Shown here: piece after piece, positions 30,401 through 38,835 of the stretch
Layout of the letters: every line of letters starts with the position of its first letter
Numbering within the stretch: position 1 is the stretch's first letter
NCBI RefSeq assembly: GCF_947499845.1
Contig: NZ_CANMPM010000001.1
Span: 1 to 64,000, forward strand
DNA: 64,000 nucleotides
Direction of reading: 5' to 3'
DNA from: an uncultured Pseudokineococcus sp.
GTDB lineage: Bacteria; Actinomycetota; Actinomycetes; Actinomycetales; Quadrisphaeraceae
Notes under the pieces: model-generated
The model's input: the letters and a program-made list of their open reading frames with translations, nothing else
What the model was told of the DNA's origin: nothing
Databases searched by the model: none
Position numbers and translations under genes: made by a program

Positions 30401-31840
30401 GCCGCCTCGGGGGTGCAGGTCGACGACTACCCGCTCGTCTGGCGGGTCGGGGACCTCGACCTGCGCGTCTCCTACCGCTTCGCCCCGGGGGAGGACGACG
30501 ACGGCGCCACGGTCCACGTGCCGATCCGGGCGCTCGCGCAGCTGGACCCGGAGCCCTTCGCCTGGCAGGTGCCCGGGCTGCGGCACGAGCTCGTCACGGC
30601 GCTCGTGCGCGGGCTGCCCAAGGCGGTGCGGCGCCACCTCGCGCCGGCGCCCGACCGCGCGGACGCCGTCCTCGCCGTCGCCGGCCCGCAGGACGGTCCC
30701 CTGCTGCCCGTGCTCTCCCGCGAGCTCGAGCGGCTCACGGGCACCGCGGTGCCCCTGGAGGACTGGGACCCGGGCGCCCTGCCCGACCACCTGCGCGTCC
30801 GCTTCGCCGTCCACGACGGCGACGACGACGGCCGCGAGGGGTCCCCGGTGCTCGGCGCCGGCCGCGACCTCCTCGCGCTGCGCCGCGCGCTCGTCGCCGA
30901 CGTCCGGCGGGCCGTCTCGGCGGCCGCCTCCGACCTCGAGCGCGGCGGCGCCCGCGACGCCGGGGCCGCCTTCGCGGGCGGCGCCCTCCCGCCGGAGGTC
31001 TCCACGGCCGGCGTGGCCGGCTTCCCCGCGCTGACCGACGAGGGTGACGCCGTGGCCGTCCGGGTGCACCCCACCGCGGCGGAGGCCCGGGTCGCCCAGC
31101 GCGCCGGCACCCGCCGGCTCCTGCGCCTCGAGCTGCCGACGCCCGGGAAGGACGTCGTGCGGCGGCTGTCGAACGCCGACCTCCTCGTGCTGGCCCGCAG
31201 CCCCCACGGCAGCACCGCGGCACTGATCGACGACTGCTGGGACGCCGTCCTCGACGACCTCGTGCGCCGCGCGGGCGGCCCGCCGACCGACCCCGAGGGC
31301 CACGCCGCCCTGCGCGAGCGCGCCCGCGCCGAGGGGCCCGCGGCCGTGGCCGACGTCGTCGCCGTCGTCGTGCGCGTCCTGCGCAGCGCCGGCGAGGCGG
31401 AGGCGGCCCTCGACCGGCTCGCCTCCTCCGGCGGGTCCGGGCTGCAGGCCCTGGCGGTGCGCCCGGCGCTCGAGGACGCCCGCGCCCAGCTGGCCGGCCT
31501 CGTCCACCCCGGCTTCGTCACGGCGACGGGGCGCGAGCGCCTGCCCGACCTGCAGCGCTACCTGCAGGCGCTGCTGCGCCGCCTGGCCGCCCTGCCGGCC
31601 GACGCCGCGCGCGACCGCGACCGCACCGGCGTCGTCGAGCGCGCGAGCGCCGACTACGCGCGCGCCGTCGCCGCCCTGCCGCCCGTGCGCCGCGGCGACG
31701 ACGACGTCCGCGAGGTCCGCTGGATGCTCGAGGAGCTGCGCGTCAGCCTCTTCACGCAGGGCGCCGTCGCGACGCGCGGGTCGGCCTCGCCGCAGCGGGT
31801 CGCGCGCGCCCTCGCGAAGCTGCCCCTCGTCGAGGTCTGA
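27416..31840 (+). CDS. hrpA: ATP-dependent RNA helicase HrpA (DEAH box)
   Basis: A 1474-residue DEAH-box helicase, slightly longer than typical HrpA. A basic Gly/Arg/Gln-rich N-terminus (about 60 residues) precedes Walker A GETGSGKT (147-154), DEAH (244-247), SAT, and motif VI QRSGRCGR. A strongly acidic insert (D/E run around 318-345) separates the two RecA domains. OB-fold/HA2 and the long DUF3418 C-terminus follow. A second acidic, Ser-rich low-complexity linker lies around 705-750. HrpA-type enzymes act on mRNA and stalled ribosomes in E. coli; the role here is inferred from family. It appears monocistronic. Confidence 0.95.
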   Translation: MADQRTSARSGSRRGPGRPPRQGERGRGGQAGRGQGGRGEPLGQRPGAPPPQDTPRSAALRAALAEVGVADAQRLERRLDGALRRPGPERDPALDRLEPEVEAARARLAVRRASVPALSYPPELPVSGAREEIAAAIRDHQVVVVAGETGSGKTTQLPKICLELGRGARGMVGHTQPRRIAARAVAERVAEELSVPLGEQVGYAVRFTDRVSDRTLVSVVTDGILLAEVQRDPLLSRYDTVIIDEAHERSLNIDFLLGILHRLLPRRPDLKLVITSATIDPQRFADHFADVAGEVPVIEVSGRTYPVEVRYRPLVEDVDEDDEDEDEDDDAGGGRDDDRSGGRPARAAKDPVQGVCDAVRELAATGPGDVLVFLPGEREIREASDAVARMQLRGTEVLPLYARLSGAEQHRVFSAHGPGVQRRVVLSTNVAETSLTVPGIRYVVDAGLARVSRYSARLKVQRLPVEPVSRASADQRSGRCGRVAEGVAIRLYSEADYDGRPRFTDPEVLRTSLASVILQMAALGLGRVEDFPFVDPPDRRQVADGLSLLTELGAIEDDLAAVGRADGGDRRERGPAEQRQLRLTPVGRRLARLPLDPRLARMVLEADRNSCVAEVLVIAAALSVQDPRDRPVEHQQAADAAHARFRDERSDLLTLLALWRYLHAQQDTLSSSAFRRMCKREFLSWLRVREWQDVHRQLRQLTRSLGVDASSSASSTPDDVSTDDGADTLGEADDDGPGGSADDALPGSEQQVDADRVHASVLAGFLSSIGMREERAKDPRGQQRPGGEGRPERRDRRGVEYLGARGARFALWPGSVLARKPPAWVMAAELVETSRLWARGVAAIQPEWVEALAGHLVRRTYSEPHWSKKRASVVASERVLLHGLPLVAARTVAYGRVDPVTSRDLFIRHALVEGDWVNHHRFLEDNRALLEEAEDLEHRTRTRGLVVDEEALVAFYDARVPADVVSGAHFDRWWKGERRRHPDLLTFDPAALLADAASGVQVDDYPLVWRVGDLDLRVSYRFAPGEDDDGATVHVPIRALAQLDPEPFAWQVPGLRHELVTALVRGLPKAVRRHLAPAPDRADAVLAVAGPQDGPLLPVLSRELERLTGTAVPLEDWDPGALPDHLRVRFAVHDGDDDGREGSPVLGAGRDLLALRRALVADVRRAVSAAASDLERGGARDAGAAFAGGALPPEVSTAGVAGFPALTDEGDAVAVRVHPTAAEARVAQRAGTRRLLRLELPTPGKDVVRRLSNADLLVLARSPHGSTAALIDDCWDAVLDDLVRRAGGPPTDPEGHAALRERARAEGPAAVADVVAVVVRVLRSAGEAEAALDRLASSGGSGLQALAVRPALEDARAQLAGLVHPGFVTATGRERLPDLQRYLQALLRRLAALPADAARDRDRTGVVERASADYARAVAALPPVRRGDDDVREVRWMLEELRVSLFTQGAVATRGSASPQRVARALAKLPLVEV

Positions 31841-31865
31841 GGCCGCCGGTCCGGCGTCCCGCGGC

Positions 31866-32702
31866 TCACGTCCGCAGGACCACCGGGTCCCCGACGGCGA
31901 CCGGGCCGGGCCGCAGCACGCGCGCCCCGACGCCGAGGACGACCTCCCGCCCGGCCGGCCCCTCGACCACCCGGTCGCGGGCGAGCGCGCCGAGGAGGTC
32001 GTCGGCCGCCCGCTCGCCCGTGCCCGGCGTCCGCTGGACGACGGCGCAGCGCGCCACGCCCCCCGTGACCTCGAGGCGGGCGCCGCCCACGTCGAGGGCG
32101 CGCCCGTGCCAGGCGTCCTCGACGAAGGGCTCGGCCCCACGGGTGTCCACGAGGACGAGGGAGCGGAAGCGCTCGTCGTCCACCTCCGCGCCCGTGCGCC
32201 GGGCGAGCTCGCGCAGCGTCGACGTCGTGAGGAGGACCACGGGGTCGGCGTAGACGACGGCGCCCGGCCGCAGCACCCGCGCCAGCGCCACGGGGCGCCC
32301 GACGAGGTCCGACAGGGCGGCGTCCCAGGGCCCCGGCGCGAGCGCCACGGGGGCGGGCCGGCCCCAGTAGTCGGCGACGAGCGTCGTTCCGCCGTCAGGG
32401 GTGGGGCCGGGCACGTCCCAGGCGCCCTCGGGCAGCCCCAGGCGGAGCCCGCCGCCCGGCAGCGGCGCGGCGCGCACCCGCAGGAGCGCCGGCGTCCGCA
32501 CCGTGCGCGCCACCAGCCACCGCTCGGCGCCGCCCTCGCCCGCCCCGCGGCCGGCCTCTCCGCGGTCGGACGGCTCCCGCTCGACGCAGCACCAGCCGCG
32601 GTCGCCGACGGCCCCGTGCCCGGCGACGTCGACCCGCGCGGGGCGGACGTGCGCCGCCCCCTTGAGCGGGGTGAGCCCCAGCCGGACCACGCGTCCCTCC
32701 AC
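31866..32702 (-). CDS. MOSC domain-containing protein (MOSC_N plus MOSC)
   Basis: A 278-residue protein of the mARC/YcbX-like MOSC group. The N-terminal beta-barrel begins VRLGLTPLKGAAHV and GAVGDRGWC; the C-terminal MOSC domain ends in VVLGVGARVLRPGPVAVGDPV. The Cys in GVARCAVVQ corresponds to the conserved molybdenum-ligand position. Such proteins bind molybdenum cofactor and reduce N-hydroxylated compounds or move sulfur; the reaction here is unknown. Start: GTG 32702 lies 7 nt after a minus-strand TATCGT box, so it is probably leaderless. GTG 32690 with an upstream GGAGGG is the alternative. Confidence 0.88.
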   Translation of the reverse strand: MEGRVVRLGLTPLKGAAHVRPARVDVAGHGAVGDRGWCCVEREPSDRGEAGRGAGEGGAERWLVARTVRTPALLRVRAAPLPGGGLRLGLPEGAWDVPGPTPDGGTTLVADYWGRPAPVALAPGPWDAALSDLVGRPVALARVLRPGAVVYADPVVLLTTSTLRELARRTGAEVDDERFRSLVLVDTRGAEPFVEDAWHGRALDVGGARLEVTGGVARCAVVQRTPGTGERAADDLLGALARDRVVEGPAGREVVLGVGARVLRPGPVAVGDPVVLRT

Positions 32703-32709
32703 GCCGGCG

Positions 32710-32715
32710 ACGATA
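32710..32715 (-). promoter_or_regulatory. -10 box of the MOSC gene (probably leaderless)
   Basis: TATCGT on the minus strand, 7 nt upstream of GTG 32702. Confidence 0.6.
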
Positions 32716-32739
32716 GACCGCGCGGCCGACGCCTCCCTC

Positions 32740-32791
32740 GGCAGCGGTGGACGCACGACGCGGTGGACGGCGTCCTGCGTCCACCGCTGCC
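32740..32791. promoter_or_regulatory. 15-bp inverted repeat in a divergent promoter region
   Basis: GGCAGCGGTGGACGC (32740-32754) is matched perfectly by its reverse complement at 32777-32791. It lies midway between the two divergent -10 boxes (32710-32715 and 32829-32834), upstream of both genes. A terminator role is therefore unlikely and an operator for both genes is plausible. A further GCGGTGGAC copy sits in the loop. Confidence 0.6.
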
Positions 32792-32828
32792 GCGGCGGCG
32801 CCGTCCTCGGCGGGGCCGGCCCCCGGCC

Positions 32829-32834
32829 TACCCT
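32829..32834 (+). promoter_or_regulatory. -10 box of the asparaginase gene (probably leaderless)
   Basis: TACCCT lies 7 nt before GTG 32842. Confidence 0.6.
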
Positions 32835-32841
32835 CGGGCGC

Positions 32842-33858
32842 GTGCCGACGCCTCCTGCCGACCGCCCCACCGCCGCGCCCGGACCCCTCGCGGGCGCCGT
32901 CCCGATCGCGACGGTGCGGCGCGGCGGCGTCGTCGAGTCCGCCCACCTCGGGCACGTCGTCCTCGTCGGTCCCGACGGCGCAGTGCTCGGCGGCCTCGGC
33001 GACCCGGACGCCCTCGTGCTGCCCCGCTCCTCCCTCAAGCCCGTCCAGGCCCTCGCGATGCTGCGCTCGGGCCTGCGCCTCGGCGGCGACCTGCTGGCGC
33101 TGGCGACGGCGAGCCACAGCGGCGAGGACTTCCACCGCGAGGGCGCCCGGCGCGTCCTCGCCTCGGTCGGCCTCGACGAGGGGGCGCTGCGGAACACCCC
33201 CGACCTGCCCTCCGACCCCGAGCTGCGCGCCCGCTGGCAGGCGGAGGGGCGCGCGCCGGAGCGCCTCGCCCAGAACTGCTCGGGCAAGCACGCGGCGATG
33301 CTCGCCACCTGCGTCGCCGCCGGGTGGTCGACCGAGGACTACCTGGACCCCGGCCACCCGCTGCAGCGGGCTGTCCTCGACGCCGTCCGGGAGATGGCGG
33401 GGGCGGACGCCGCCGGTACGGGCGAGCTGCTGACGACGGACGGCTGCGGCACGCCGCTGCCCGCCGTCCCGCTCTCCGGCCTCGCGCGGGCCTTCTCGCG
33501 CCTCGCGACGGCGGAGCGCGGCACGTCCGAGCAGGCCCTGGCGAAGGCCGTCCGCGACTTCCCCGTGTGGGTCGGCGGCACGCACCGCGACGTCACGGCG
33601 CTCCTGCGGGGCGTCCCCGGGCTCATCGCCAAGGACGGCGCGGAGGCGGTCTACGCCGCGGCGCTCCCCGACGGGCGCGCCGTCGCCCTCAAGGTGCTCG
33701 ACGGCGGGGACCGTGCCCGCCCCGTCGCCATGGCCGCGGCCCTGCGGGCGCTCGGCGTCGACGCCCACGTCGTCGCGGAGCAGGCGACCGCGCCGGTGCT
33801 CGGGCACGGCGAGCCGGTGGGCGAGGTCCGCGGCGTCGACGTCCCGCTGCTGCCGTGA
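32842..33858 (+). CDS. Asparaginase (type II-like, PF06089 family)
   Basis: A 338-residue protein of the Rhizobium-type L-asparaginase II family, distinct from the E. coli enzymes. Family segments include SSLKPVQALAML, ASHSGEDFH, NCSGKHAAMLATC, TDGCGTPLPAVPL and IAKDGAEAVYAAAL. The reaction would be asparagine to aspartate plus ammonia. Start GTG 32842 follows the -10 box directly. The stop overlaps dtd by 4 bp, so the two are co-translated. Confidence 0.92.
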   Translation: MPTPPADRPTAAPGPLAGAVPIATVRRGGVVESAHLGHVVLVGPDGAVLGGLGDPDALVLPRSSLKPVQALAMLRSGLRLGGDLLALATASHSGEDFHREGARRVLASVGLDEGALRNTPDLPSDPELRARWQAEGRAPERLAQNCSGKHAAMLATCVAAGWSTEDYLDPGHPLQRAVLDAVREMAGADAAGTGELLTTDGCGTPLPAVPLSGLARAFSRLATAERGTSEQALAKAVRDFPVWVGGTHRDVTALLRGVPGLIAKDGAEAVYAAALPDGRAVALKVLDGGDRARPVAMAAALRALGVDAHVVAEQATAPVLGHGEPVGEVRGVDVPLLP

Positions 33859-34289
33859 GGGCGGTGCTCCAGCGCGCCAGCCGGGCGCGCGTCGTCGTCG
33901 ACGGGGAGGTCGTCGGCGCCGTCGACCCGCCGGGCGGGCAGGCGCTCGTGCTCCTGGTCGGCGTCGCGCGCGACGACGGCCCGGAGCAGGTGGCCGCGCT
34001 CGTGCGGAAGGCATCGGAGCTGCGCGTGCTGCGCGGGGATGCCTCCGCGGTGGACGTCGGGGCGCCCGTCCTCGTCGTCAGCCAGTTCACGCTCCAGGGC
34101 GACACCCGCAAGGGGCGCCGGCCCAGCTGGTCGGCGGCCGCGCCGGGGGACGTCGCGGAGCCGCTCGTCGACGCCGTCGTCGCGGGCCTGCGCGAGCGCG
34201 GCCTCGAGGTGGCCACCGGGCGCTTCGGCGCCGACATGGCGGTCGAGCTCGTGAACGACGGGCCCGTCACGCTCGTGCTCGACGTCTGA
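33855..34289 (+). CDS. dtd: D-aminoacyl-tRNA deacylase
   Basis: A 144-residue proofreading enzyme that removes D-amino acids (and glycine from tRNA-Ala) from mischarged tRNA. The two active-site motifs are present: SQFTLQGD with the catalytic-region Ser-Gln-x-x-Thr, and NDGPVT carrying the cross-subunit Gly-Pro. The length is typical. GTG 33855 overlaps the asparaginase TGA. Pairing with asparaginase is probably only transcriptional. Confidence 0.95.
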   Translation: MRAVLQRASRARVVVDGEVVGAVDPPGGQALVLLVGVARDDGPEQVAALVRKASELRVLRGDASAVDVGAPVLVVSQFTLQGDTRKGRRPSWSAAAPGDVAEPLVDAVVAGLRERGLEVATGRFGADMAVELVNDGPVTLVLDV

Positions 34290-34368
34290 GTGGTCGGCGA
34301 CCGACCGGGGGAGGGGCCGGTCGGTGGACGCCTCGGCGGGCGGGGGGCCGCCCGCCCGTACGCCCGCC

Positions 34369-34374
34369 TACGCT
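34369..34374 (+). promoter_or_regulatory. -10 box of the DUF2516 gene (probably leaderless)
   Basis: TACGCT lies 6 nt before ATG 34381. Confidence 0.6.
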
Positions 34375-34380
34375 CCTCCC

Positions 34381-34692
34381 ATGAGCTTCTTCGCGGCCCA
34401 GGGGTACGTCACGCTCCTCCTCGGGCTGGCGGTGCTGGCGGTGTGCGTCTTCGCCCTCGTCGACGCCGTCCGCCGACCGGCGGGCGCCTTCGCGGCGGCG
34501 GGCAAGCTCACGAAGACCAAGTGGGTCGCCATCCTCGCCGTGGCCTCGCTCATCAGCTTCGCCGGGCTCGGCGGCCTCGGCCTCATCGTCATCTCCCTCG
34601 TCGCGGCGGGTGTCTACCTCGCCGACGTCCGCCCCGCGCTGCGCTCGGTGGGCGGCGGCCGCAGTGGCGGCTCGGGCCCGGTCGGCTGGTAG
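34381..34692 (+). CDS. DUF2516 family small membrane protein
   Basis: A 103-residue protein with two membrane spans (about 10-29 and 48-78, the second possibly split) joined by a conserved-looking loop [20 protein letters not shown]. The C-terminus is Gly/Ser-rich. This matches the DUF2516 family of actinobacteria, whose function is unknown. ATG 34381 is fixed by the adjacent -10 box. The stop is TAG. The 178 bp that follow, up to the convergent methyltransferase gene, show no feature I can support. Confidence 0.8.
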   Translation: MSFFAAQGYVTLLLGLAVLAVCVFALVDAVRRPAGAFAAAGKLTKTKWVAILAVASLISFAGLGGLGLIVISLVAAGVYLADVRPALRSVGGGRSGGSGPVGW

Positions 34693-34870
34693 CCCCGGTC
34701 CTCGCGAGCGTCCGGCGGGGTGGCGCGGAGAGGCACGTCAGGCCGGCGCCCCGCCCCCAGCGCGAGGCGACCACGTCGCGCCGAGCCAGTGCCCGGAGCG
34801 CCGCGCCGCCGGACGCGGACCCGACCGCGCGCCCCGTCCTCCTGCCCGAGCGATCCCTCCGGAGTCCTCC

Positions 34871-35755
34871 TCAGCCGGCGACGGCCGACCAGGCCACGGC
34901 GAGCTCCCCGAGGCGCCAGCGCCGCGGCCCGCCCCCGGGGGCGCGGTCGAGGACGGGCCACCCGGCGTCGCGCAGGCCGCGGCAGGTGGCGAGCCACCGC
35001 TGCCGCGGGCCCCAGGGGGCCAGCGGGGCGGCCCGGGCCCAGGCGGCGTCGAGGGCCGCCAGCAAGGCGTGCACGCGCGAGCCGGGCACGTTGTCGTGGA
35101 TGAGCGCCTTCGGCAGGCGCTCGGCCACCTCGGACGGCCGGGTCAGGTCGGCCAGGCGCACCGACACGACGAGCTGCTCCGGCCCCGCGGTGCCGACGAC
35201 CGCCCACGCCGCGCGCCGCCCCAGCTCGTCGCACGTCGCGTCGAGGAGCAGCCCGCCGGTAGCGAGGCGACCCGTGACGACGGCCCAGGCGGCGGGCACG
35301 TCCGCCGCGGCGTACTGGCGCAGCACGTTGGCGGCGCGCACGAGCACCGGGCGGCGTCCCGCCACGGGGCCGCCCAGCTCGAAGCCGCCGACGCCGAAGG
35401 ACACCCCGCGCGCCCGGTCGGCCGGCACCGCCCGCAGCGAGGCGGCGGCGTGCGCGGCGCGGGCCGGGTCGACCTCGAGGCCCACGACCTCCACGTCGGG
35501 GCGGACTCGGCGCAGCGCGCGCGCCAGGTGCAGCGTCGTCACCGCCGACGACCCGAAGCCGAGGTCGACGACGAGGGGGTCCGCGGCCCCCCGCAGGAGG
35601 GCCGCCCCCGGCCCCGCCAGCCAGCGGTCGGTGCGGCGCAGCCGGTCCACGCCCGTGGTGCCGCGCGTCGGCACGCCGAGGGGGCCCTGCGCGCGGCCCC
35701 GGCGCCCCGCGGCGAGCGCGCCCGCGGGGACGGCGGCGGAGGACGGCGCGGGCAC
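34871..35755 (-). CDS. Class I SAM-dependent methyltransferase-like protein
   Basis: A 294-residue protein. Motif [18 protein letters not shown] and the acidic end of strand 2, [14 protein letters not shown], fit a Rossmann-type methyltransferase. [15 protein letters not shown] would be the motif IV region, which lacks the NPPY of nucleic-acid N-methylases. The substrate is unknown. Start: GTG 35755; the open frame extends upstream without a better start. It is divergent from mshA with about 50 bp between starts. Confidence 0.8.
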   Translation of the reverse strand: MPAPSSAAVPAGALAAGRRGRAQGPLGVPTRGTTGVDRLRRTDRWLAGPGAALLRGAADPLVVDLGFGSSAVTTLHLARALRRVRPDVEVVGLEVDPARAAHAAASLRAVPADRARGVSFGVGGFELGGPVAGRRPVLVRAANVLRQYAAADVPAAWAVVTGRLATGGLLLDATCDELGRRAAWAVVGTAGPEQLVVSVRLADLTRPSEVAERLPKALIHDNVPGSRVHALLAALDAAWARAAPLAPWGPRQRWLATCRGLRDAGWPVLDRAPGGGPRRWRLGELAVAWSAVAG

Positions 35756-35795
35756 GCGCCCATCCTCGCGGCTCGGGCGCAGGGGCGTGAGGGCG

Positions 35796-35801
35796 TAGGT
35801 T
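35796..35801 (+). promoter_or_regulatory. -10 box of mshA (probably leaderless)
   Basis: TAGGTT lies 7 nt before GTG 35809. Confidence 0.55.
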
Positions 35802-35808
35802 CGTCCCC

Positions 35809-37152
35809 GTGGACGCGAGCTCGCCGCGGGGGCCGCGCCGGGTCGCGCTGGTCTCGGCGCACACCTCACCCCTGGCGCAGGCGGGCACGGGGGACGCGGG
35901 CGGCCTCAACACCTACGTCGTCGGCCTCGCGCGCGGGCTCGCCGCCCGGGGCGCGGAGGTCGACGTCGTCACGCGCGCCACGGCGCCCGACCAGCCGCCG
36001 GTGCACGCGGCGTCCCCGGGCGTGCGCGTCGTCCACCTCGCCGCGGGCCCGCCGCGCGAGGTCGACAAGGAGGAGCTCCCGGCGCTCGTGGGCGAGATGG
36101 CCGAGGCCCTCGTCGCCGCGGCGCCGCCCGGGGGCTACGACGTCGTCCACACCCACTACTGGCTCTCCGGCGAGGTCGGCCGTCGCGCCGCGGGCGCCTG
36201 GGGCGCGCCGCTGGTCCACAGCATGCACACGATGGCGCTGGTCAAGGACGCCCACCGCGGGCCCGGCCAGCCCCTCGAGCCGGCGGAGCGCGTCCGCGGC
36301 GAGCGGGGCCTCGTCGCGGCGGCCGACGGCCTCGTCGCGAGCACGGCCGACGAGGCCCGCGAGCTCGTGGAGCTCTACGGCGCGGACCCGGCCCGCGTCG
36401 CCGTCGTGCCGCCCGGGGTCGCCCTGTCCGCCTTCGGCCCGCCGGCGGACGCCGCGGCGCGGACGGCCGAGCGGGAGGGCCTCGGCCTCGCGCCCGCCGA
36501 CCGTGTCCTGCTCTTCGCCGGCCGCCTCCAGCCGCTCAAGGGGCCCGACGTCCTCCTGCGCGCGGCGGCGGAGCTCATCGCGGCGGACCGCACTGCGGGC
36601 GGCCCGGCCGGGGTCGGCCGCCTCGTCGTCGTGGTCGTCGGGGGCCCCTCCGGCCGCGGCGCGGGCCGCAGCGCGCGGGAGGACCTGCGCTCGCTCGCCG
36701 CCGGGCTGGGGCTCGTGGGCGGCCCGGGCGGCGACGTGCTGCGGCTCGTCGACCCGCTGCCGGCGCCCGAGCTGGCCCGCTGGTACCGCGCGGCCGACGT
36801 CGTCGCCGTCCCCTCGCGCACGGAGTCCTTCGGGCTCGTGGCGCTCGAGGCGCAGGCCTGCGGCACCCCCGTCGTCGCGACGGCGACCGGCGGCCTGCGG
36901 ACGGCGGTGGCGGACGGGCGCACGGGGCTGCTCGTCCCGGACGCCGACCCGCGCCGGTGGGCGGCGGCGCTCGGCGCGCTCCTCGACGACGAGCCGCGGC
37001 GGCGGAGCCTCGGAGAGGCCGCCGCCGTGCACGCGGCCGGCTTCAGCTGGGCGCGGACGGCGGAGCGCACGCTCGACCTCTACGGCGCCGCCGCGGCCCG
37101 GCGCGCGGGCGGCGCCGCGGGGCGCCCCCGCGCCCGCGTCACCTGCGGCTGA
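35809..37152 (+). CDS. mshA: D-inositol-3-phosphate glycosyltransferase MshA
   Basis: A 447-residue GT4 glycosyltransferase that starts mycothiol synthesis by transferring GlcNAc to inositol-3-phosphate. It carries the MshA-type N-terminal loop ([17 protein letters not shown]), [22 protein letters not shown], and the nucleotide-sugar site [24 protein letters not shown]. The neighbours gpmA, phoU and senX3-regX3 reproduce the mshA-gpm1-senX3-regX3 order of Mycobacterium tuberculosis, which supports the assignment over other GT4 enzymes. The C-terminal 20 residues are an Ala/Arg/Gly tail. Confidence 0.9.
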   Translation: MDASSPRGPRRVALVSAHTSPLAQAGTGDAGGLNTYVVGLARGLAARGAEVDVVTRATAPDQPPVHAASPGVRVVHLAAGPPREVDKEELPALVGEMAEALVAAAPPGGYDVVHTHYWLSGEVGRRAAGAWGAPLVHSMHTMALVKDAHRGPGQPLEPAERVRGERGLVAAADGLVASTADEARELVELYGADPARVAVVPPGVALSAFGPPADAAARTAEREGLGLAPADRVLLFAGRLQPLKGPDVLLRAAAELIAADRTAGGPAGVGRLVVVVVGGPSGRGAGRSAREDLRSLAAGLGLVGGPGGDVLRLVDPLPAPELARWYRAADVVAVPSRTESFGLVALEAQACGTPVVATATGGLRTAVADGRTGLLVPDADPRRWAAALGALLDDEPRRRSLGEAAAVHAAGFSWARTAERTLDLYGAAAARRAGGAAGRPRARVTCG

Positions 37153-37167
37153 CCGCGGCGCCGCCCC

Positions 37168-37173
37168 TAGGGT
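37168..37173 (+). promoter_or_regulatory. -10 box of gpmA (probably leaderless)
   Basis: TAGGGT lies 7 nt before ATG 37181. Confidence 0.6.
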
Positions 37174-37180
37174 TGGCGGC

Positions 37181-37957
37181 ATGTCGACCACCACGGGCGC
37201 GCGCGGCGCGTCGATGACCCTGGTGCTGCTCCGCCACGGCGAGAGCGAGTGGAACGCGAAGAACCTCTTCACCGGCTGGGTCGACGTGCCCCTGTCGGAG
37301 AAGGGCGAGGCGGAGGCCCGCCGCGGCGGCGAGCTGCTGGCCGCCGAGGGCCTCCTGCCCGACCTCGTGCACACCTCGCTCCTGCGCCGCGCGATCACCA
37401 CCGCCAACCTCGCCCTCGACGCGGCCGACCGGCACTGGGTACCCGTCACGCGCTCGTGGCGCCTCAACGAGCGCCACTACGGCGCGCTGCAGGGCAAGGA
37501 CAAGGCCCAGACGCTGGAGACGTACGGCGAGGAGCAGTTCATGCTCTGGCGCCGCTCGTACAGCACGCCGCCCCCCGAGATCGACGCGGGCGACGAGTTC
37601 AGCCAGGCCGGCGACCCCCGCTACGCCGACCTGGGCGACGACATGCCGCGCACCGAGTGCCTGCAGGACGTCGTCGGCCGGATGCTCCCGTACTGGGACT
37701 CGGCGATCGTCCCCGACCTGCGGGCGGGCCGCACCGTCCTCGTGGCGGCGCACGGCAACTCGCTGCGCGCGCTCGTCAAGCACCTCGACGGGATCAGCGA
37801 CGACGACATCGCCGGCCTCAACATCCCCACCGGCATCCCGCTGCTCTACGAGCTCGACGAGGACCTGAACCCCACCACCCCGGGCGGGCGCTACCTCGAC
37901 CCCGACGCCGCGGCCGAGGCGGCCGCCGCCGTCGCGGCGCAGGGCCGCAAGAGCTGA
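37181..37957 (+). CDS. gpmA: 2,3-bisphosphoglycerate-dependent phosphoglycerate mutase
   Basis: A 258-residue glycolytic enzyme that interconverts 3- and 2-phosphoglycerate. The catalytic LRHGESEWN motif has the phosphorylated His at 19, with the second His at 191 in AAHGNSLR. Further family segments are [13 protein letters not shown] and RRSYSTPPP. The N-terminal dozen residues are Thr/Gly-rich. It has its own -10 box within the short gap after mshA and ends at a strong hairpin. Confidence 0.96.
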   Translation: MSTTTGARGASMTLVLLRHGESEWNAKNLFTGWVDVPLSEKGEAEARRGGELLAAEGLLPDLVHTSLLRRAITTANLALDAADRHWVPVTRSWRLNERHYGALQGKDKAQTLETYGEEQFMLWRRSYSTPPPEIDAGDEFSQAGDPRYADLGDDMPRTECLQDVVGRMLPYWDSAIVPDLRAGRTVLVAAHGNSLRALVKHLDGISDDDIAGLNIPTGIPLLYELDEDLNPTTPGGRYLDPDAAAEAAAAVAAQGRKS

Positions 37958-37972
37958 CCCAGCACCGCTCCT

Positions 37973-38020
37973 GACGACCGAGGGCCCGCACCGCTCCAGC
38001 GGTGGGGGCCCTCGGTCGTC
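37973..38020. terminator. Bidirectional hairpin between gpmA and phoU
   Basis: A 23-bp stem with one mismatch (37973-37995 with 37998-38020) and a minimal loop lies between convergent genes. No T-tract. Confidence 0.75.
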
Positions 38021-38047
38021 GTGCGAGGTGCAGTCGTCGGCGCGGCG

Positions 38048-38713
38048 TCAGCTCGCGACGGGCTGGACCGGCTTCATCCAGTCGCCCGTCACGAGGAAGC
38101 CGACGCGGCGGACGACGGAGACGGCGTGGTCGCCGTAGCGCTCGAAGTAGCGGCTGCACAGCGTGATGTCGATGGTGCGCTCGGCGCTCTCCTGCCACTC
38201 CGGCGCCTGCATCGCGGCGAAGACCGAGCGGTGCAGCTCGTCGAGGCGGTCGTCGTCGCGCTCGACCTGCGCGGCGAGCTCCAGGTCGCGCGTGGCGATG
38301 ACGGTGCCGGCGGTCGTCGCGATGCTCGCCGCGGCGTCGCCCATGGCGGAGATGGTCGGCACGAGCGACTCGGGGACGACGAGGTGCGGGTGGCGCAGCC
38401 GCGCCTGGCTCGCGACGTGGCGCGCCAGATCACCCATGCGCTCGATGGACGTCGACATCCGCAGCGCCGACACGACGACCCGCAGGTCGGTGGCGACGGG
38501 CGACTCGCGCGCCAGGAGGGCGACGGCCCGGTCGTCGAGGTGGCGCTGCTGGGCGTCGATCTGGGCGTCGGCGGAGATGACGCTCTCGGCCAGCGCGAGG
38601 TCGCCCTCCAGCAGCGCCTGCGTCGCGTTCGCCATCGCCGCGCTGACGAGACCGCTCATCTGGGTGAGCTGCTCGGCCAGGGACCGCAGCTCGTCGTGGA
38701 AGACCTCTCGCAT
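38048..38713 (-). CDS. phoU: Phosphate signalling complex protein PhoU
   Basis: A 221-residue all-helical protein made of two PhoU three-helix repeats. Each has the metal-binding E/D-x3-D pattern: one in STSIERMGDLARHVA and the other in SRYFERYGDHAVSVV. PhoU links the Pst phosphate transporter to the sensor kinase and keeps the response off when phosphate is plentiful. It is divergent from senX3-regX3 across a 122-bp gap, as in related actinobacteria. Confidence 0.95.
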   Translation of the reverse strand: MREVFHDELRSLAEQLTQMSGLVSAAMANATQALLEGDLALAESVISADAQIDAQQRHLDDRAVALLARESPVATDLRVVVSALRMSTSIERMGDLARHVASQARLRHPHLVVPESLVPTISAMGDAAASIATTAGTVIATRDLELAAQVERDDDRLDELHRSVFAAMQAPEWQESAERTIDITLCSRYFERYGDHAVSVVRRVGFLVTGDWMKPVQPVAS

Positions 38714-38734
38714 GGCCGAAGCGTCGCACCGGTC

Positions 38735-38763
38735 GATGAACGGAGTCGACCCCGCCGGTGAAC
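38735..38763 (-). promoter_or_regulatory. Two PHO-box-like heptamers between phoU and senX3
   Basis: On the minus strand GTTCACC (38763-38757) and GTTCATC (38741-38735) are spaced exactly 22 nt apart, two turns of the 11-nt period of actinobacterial PHO boxes. The intervening unit is degenerate. The location between phoU and the kinase gene fits autoregulation by RegX3/PhoP-type regulators (inference). Confidence 0.45.
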
Positions 38764-38822
38764 GCCGGGCGACCGGGCGGTGCCGGTCGCGCCGCGGGCT
38801 CCGGGCGCCCCGCGGCCGGTCC

Positions 38823-38828
38823 TACGCT
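38823..38828 (+). promoter_or_regulatory. -10 box of senX3 (probably leaderless)
   Basis: TACGCT lies 7 nt before GTG 38836. Confidence 0.55.
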
Positions 38829-38835
38829 GCGGGCC

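Noticed and set aside
27233-32140. A 1635-codon open frame on the minus strand across hrpA
   Set aside because: It is the antisense shadow of a high-GC coding gene. Its translation has no family motifs, while the plus strand encodes a complete DEAH helicase.
34693-34870. Small gene or terminator between the DUF2516 and methyltransferase genes
   Set aside because: No start with a ribosome binding site or -10 box, no strong hairpin, and no recognisable product.
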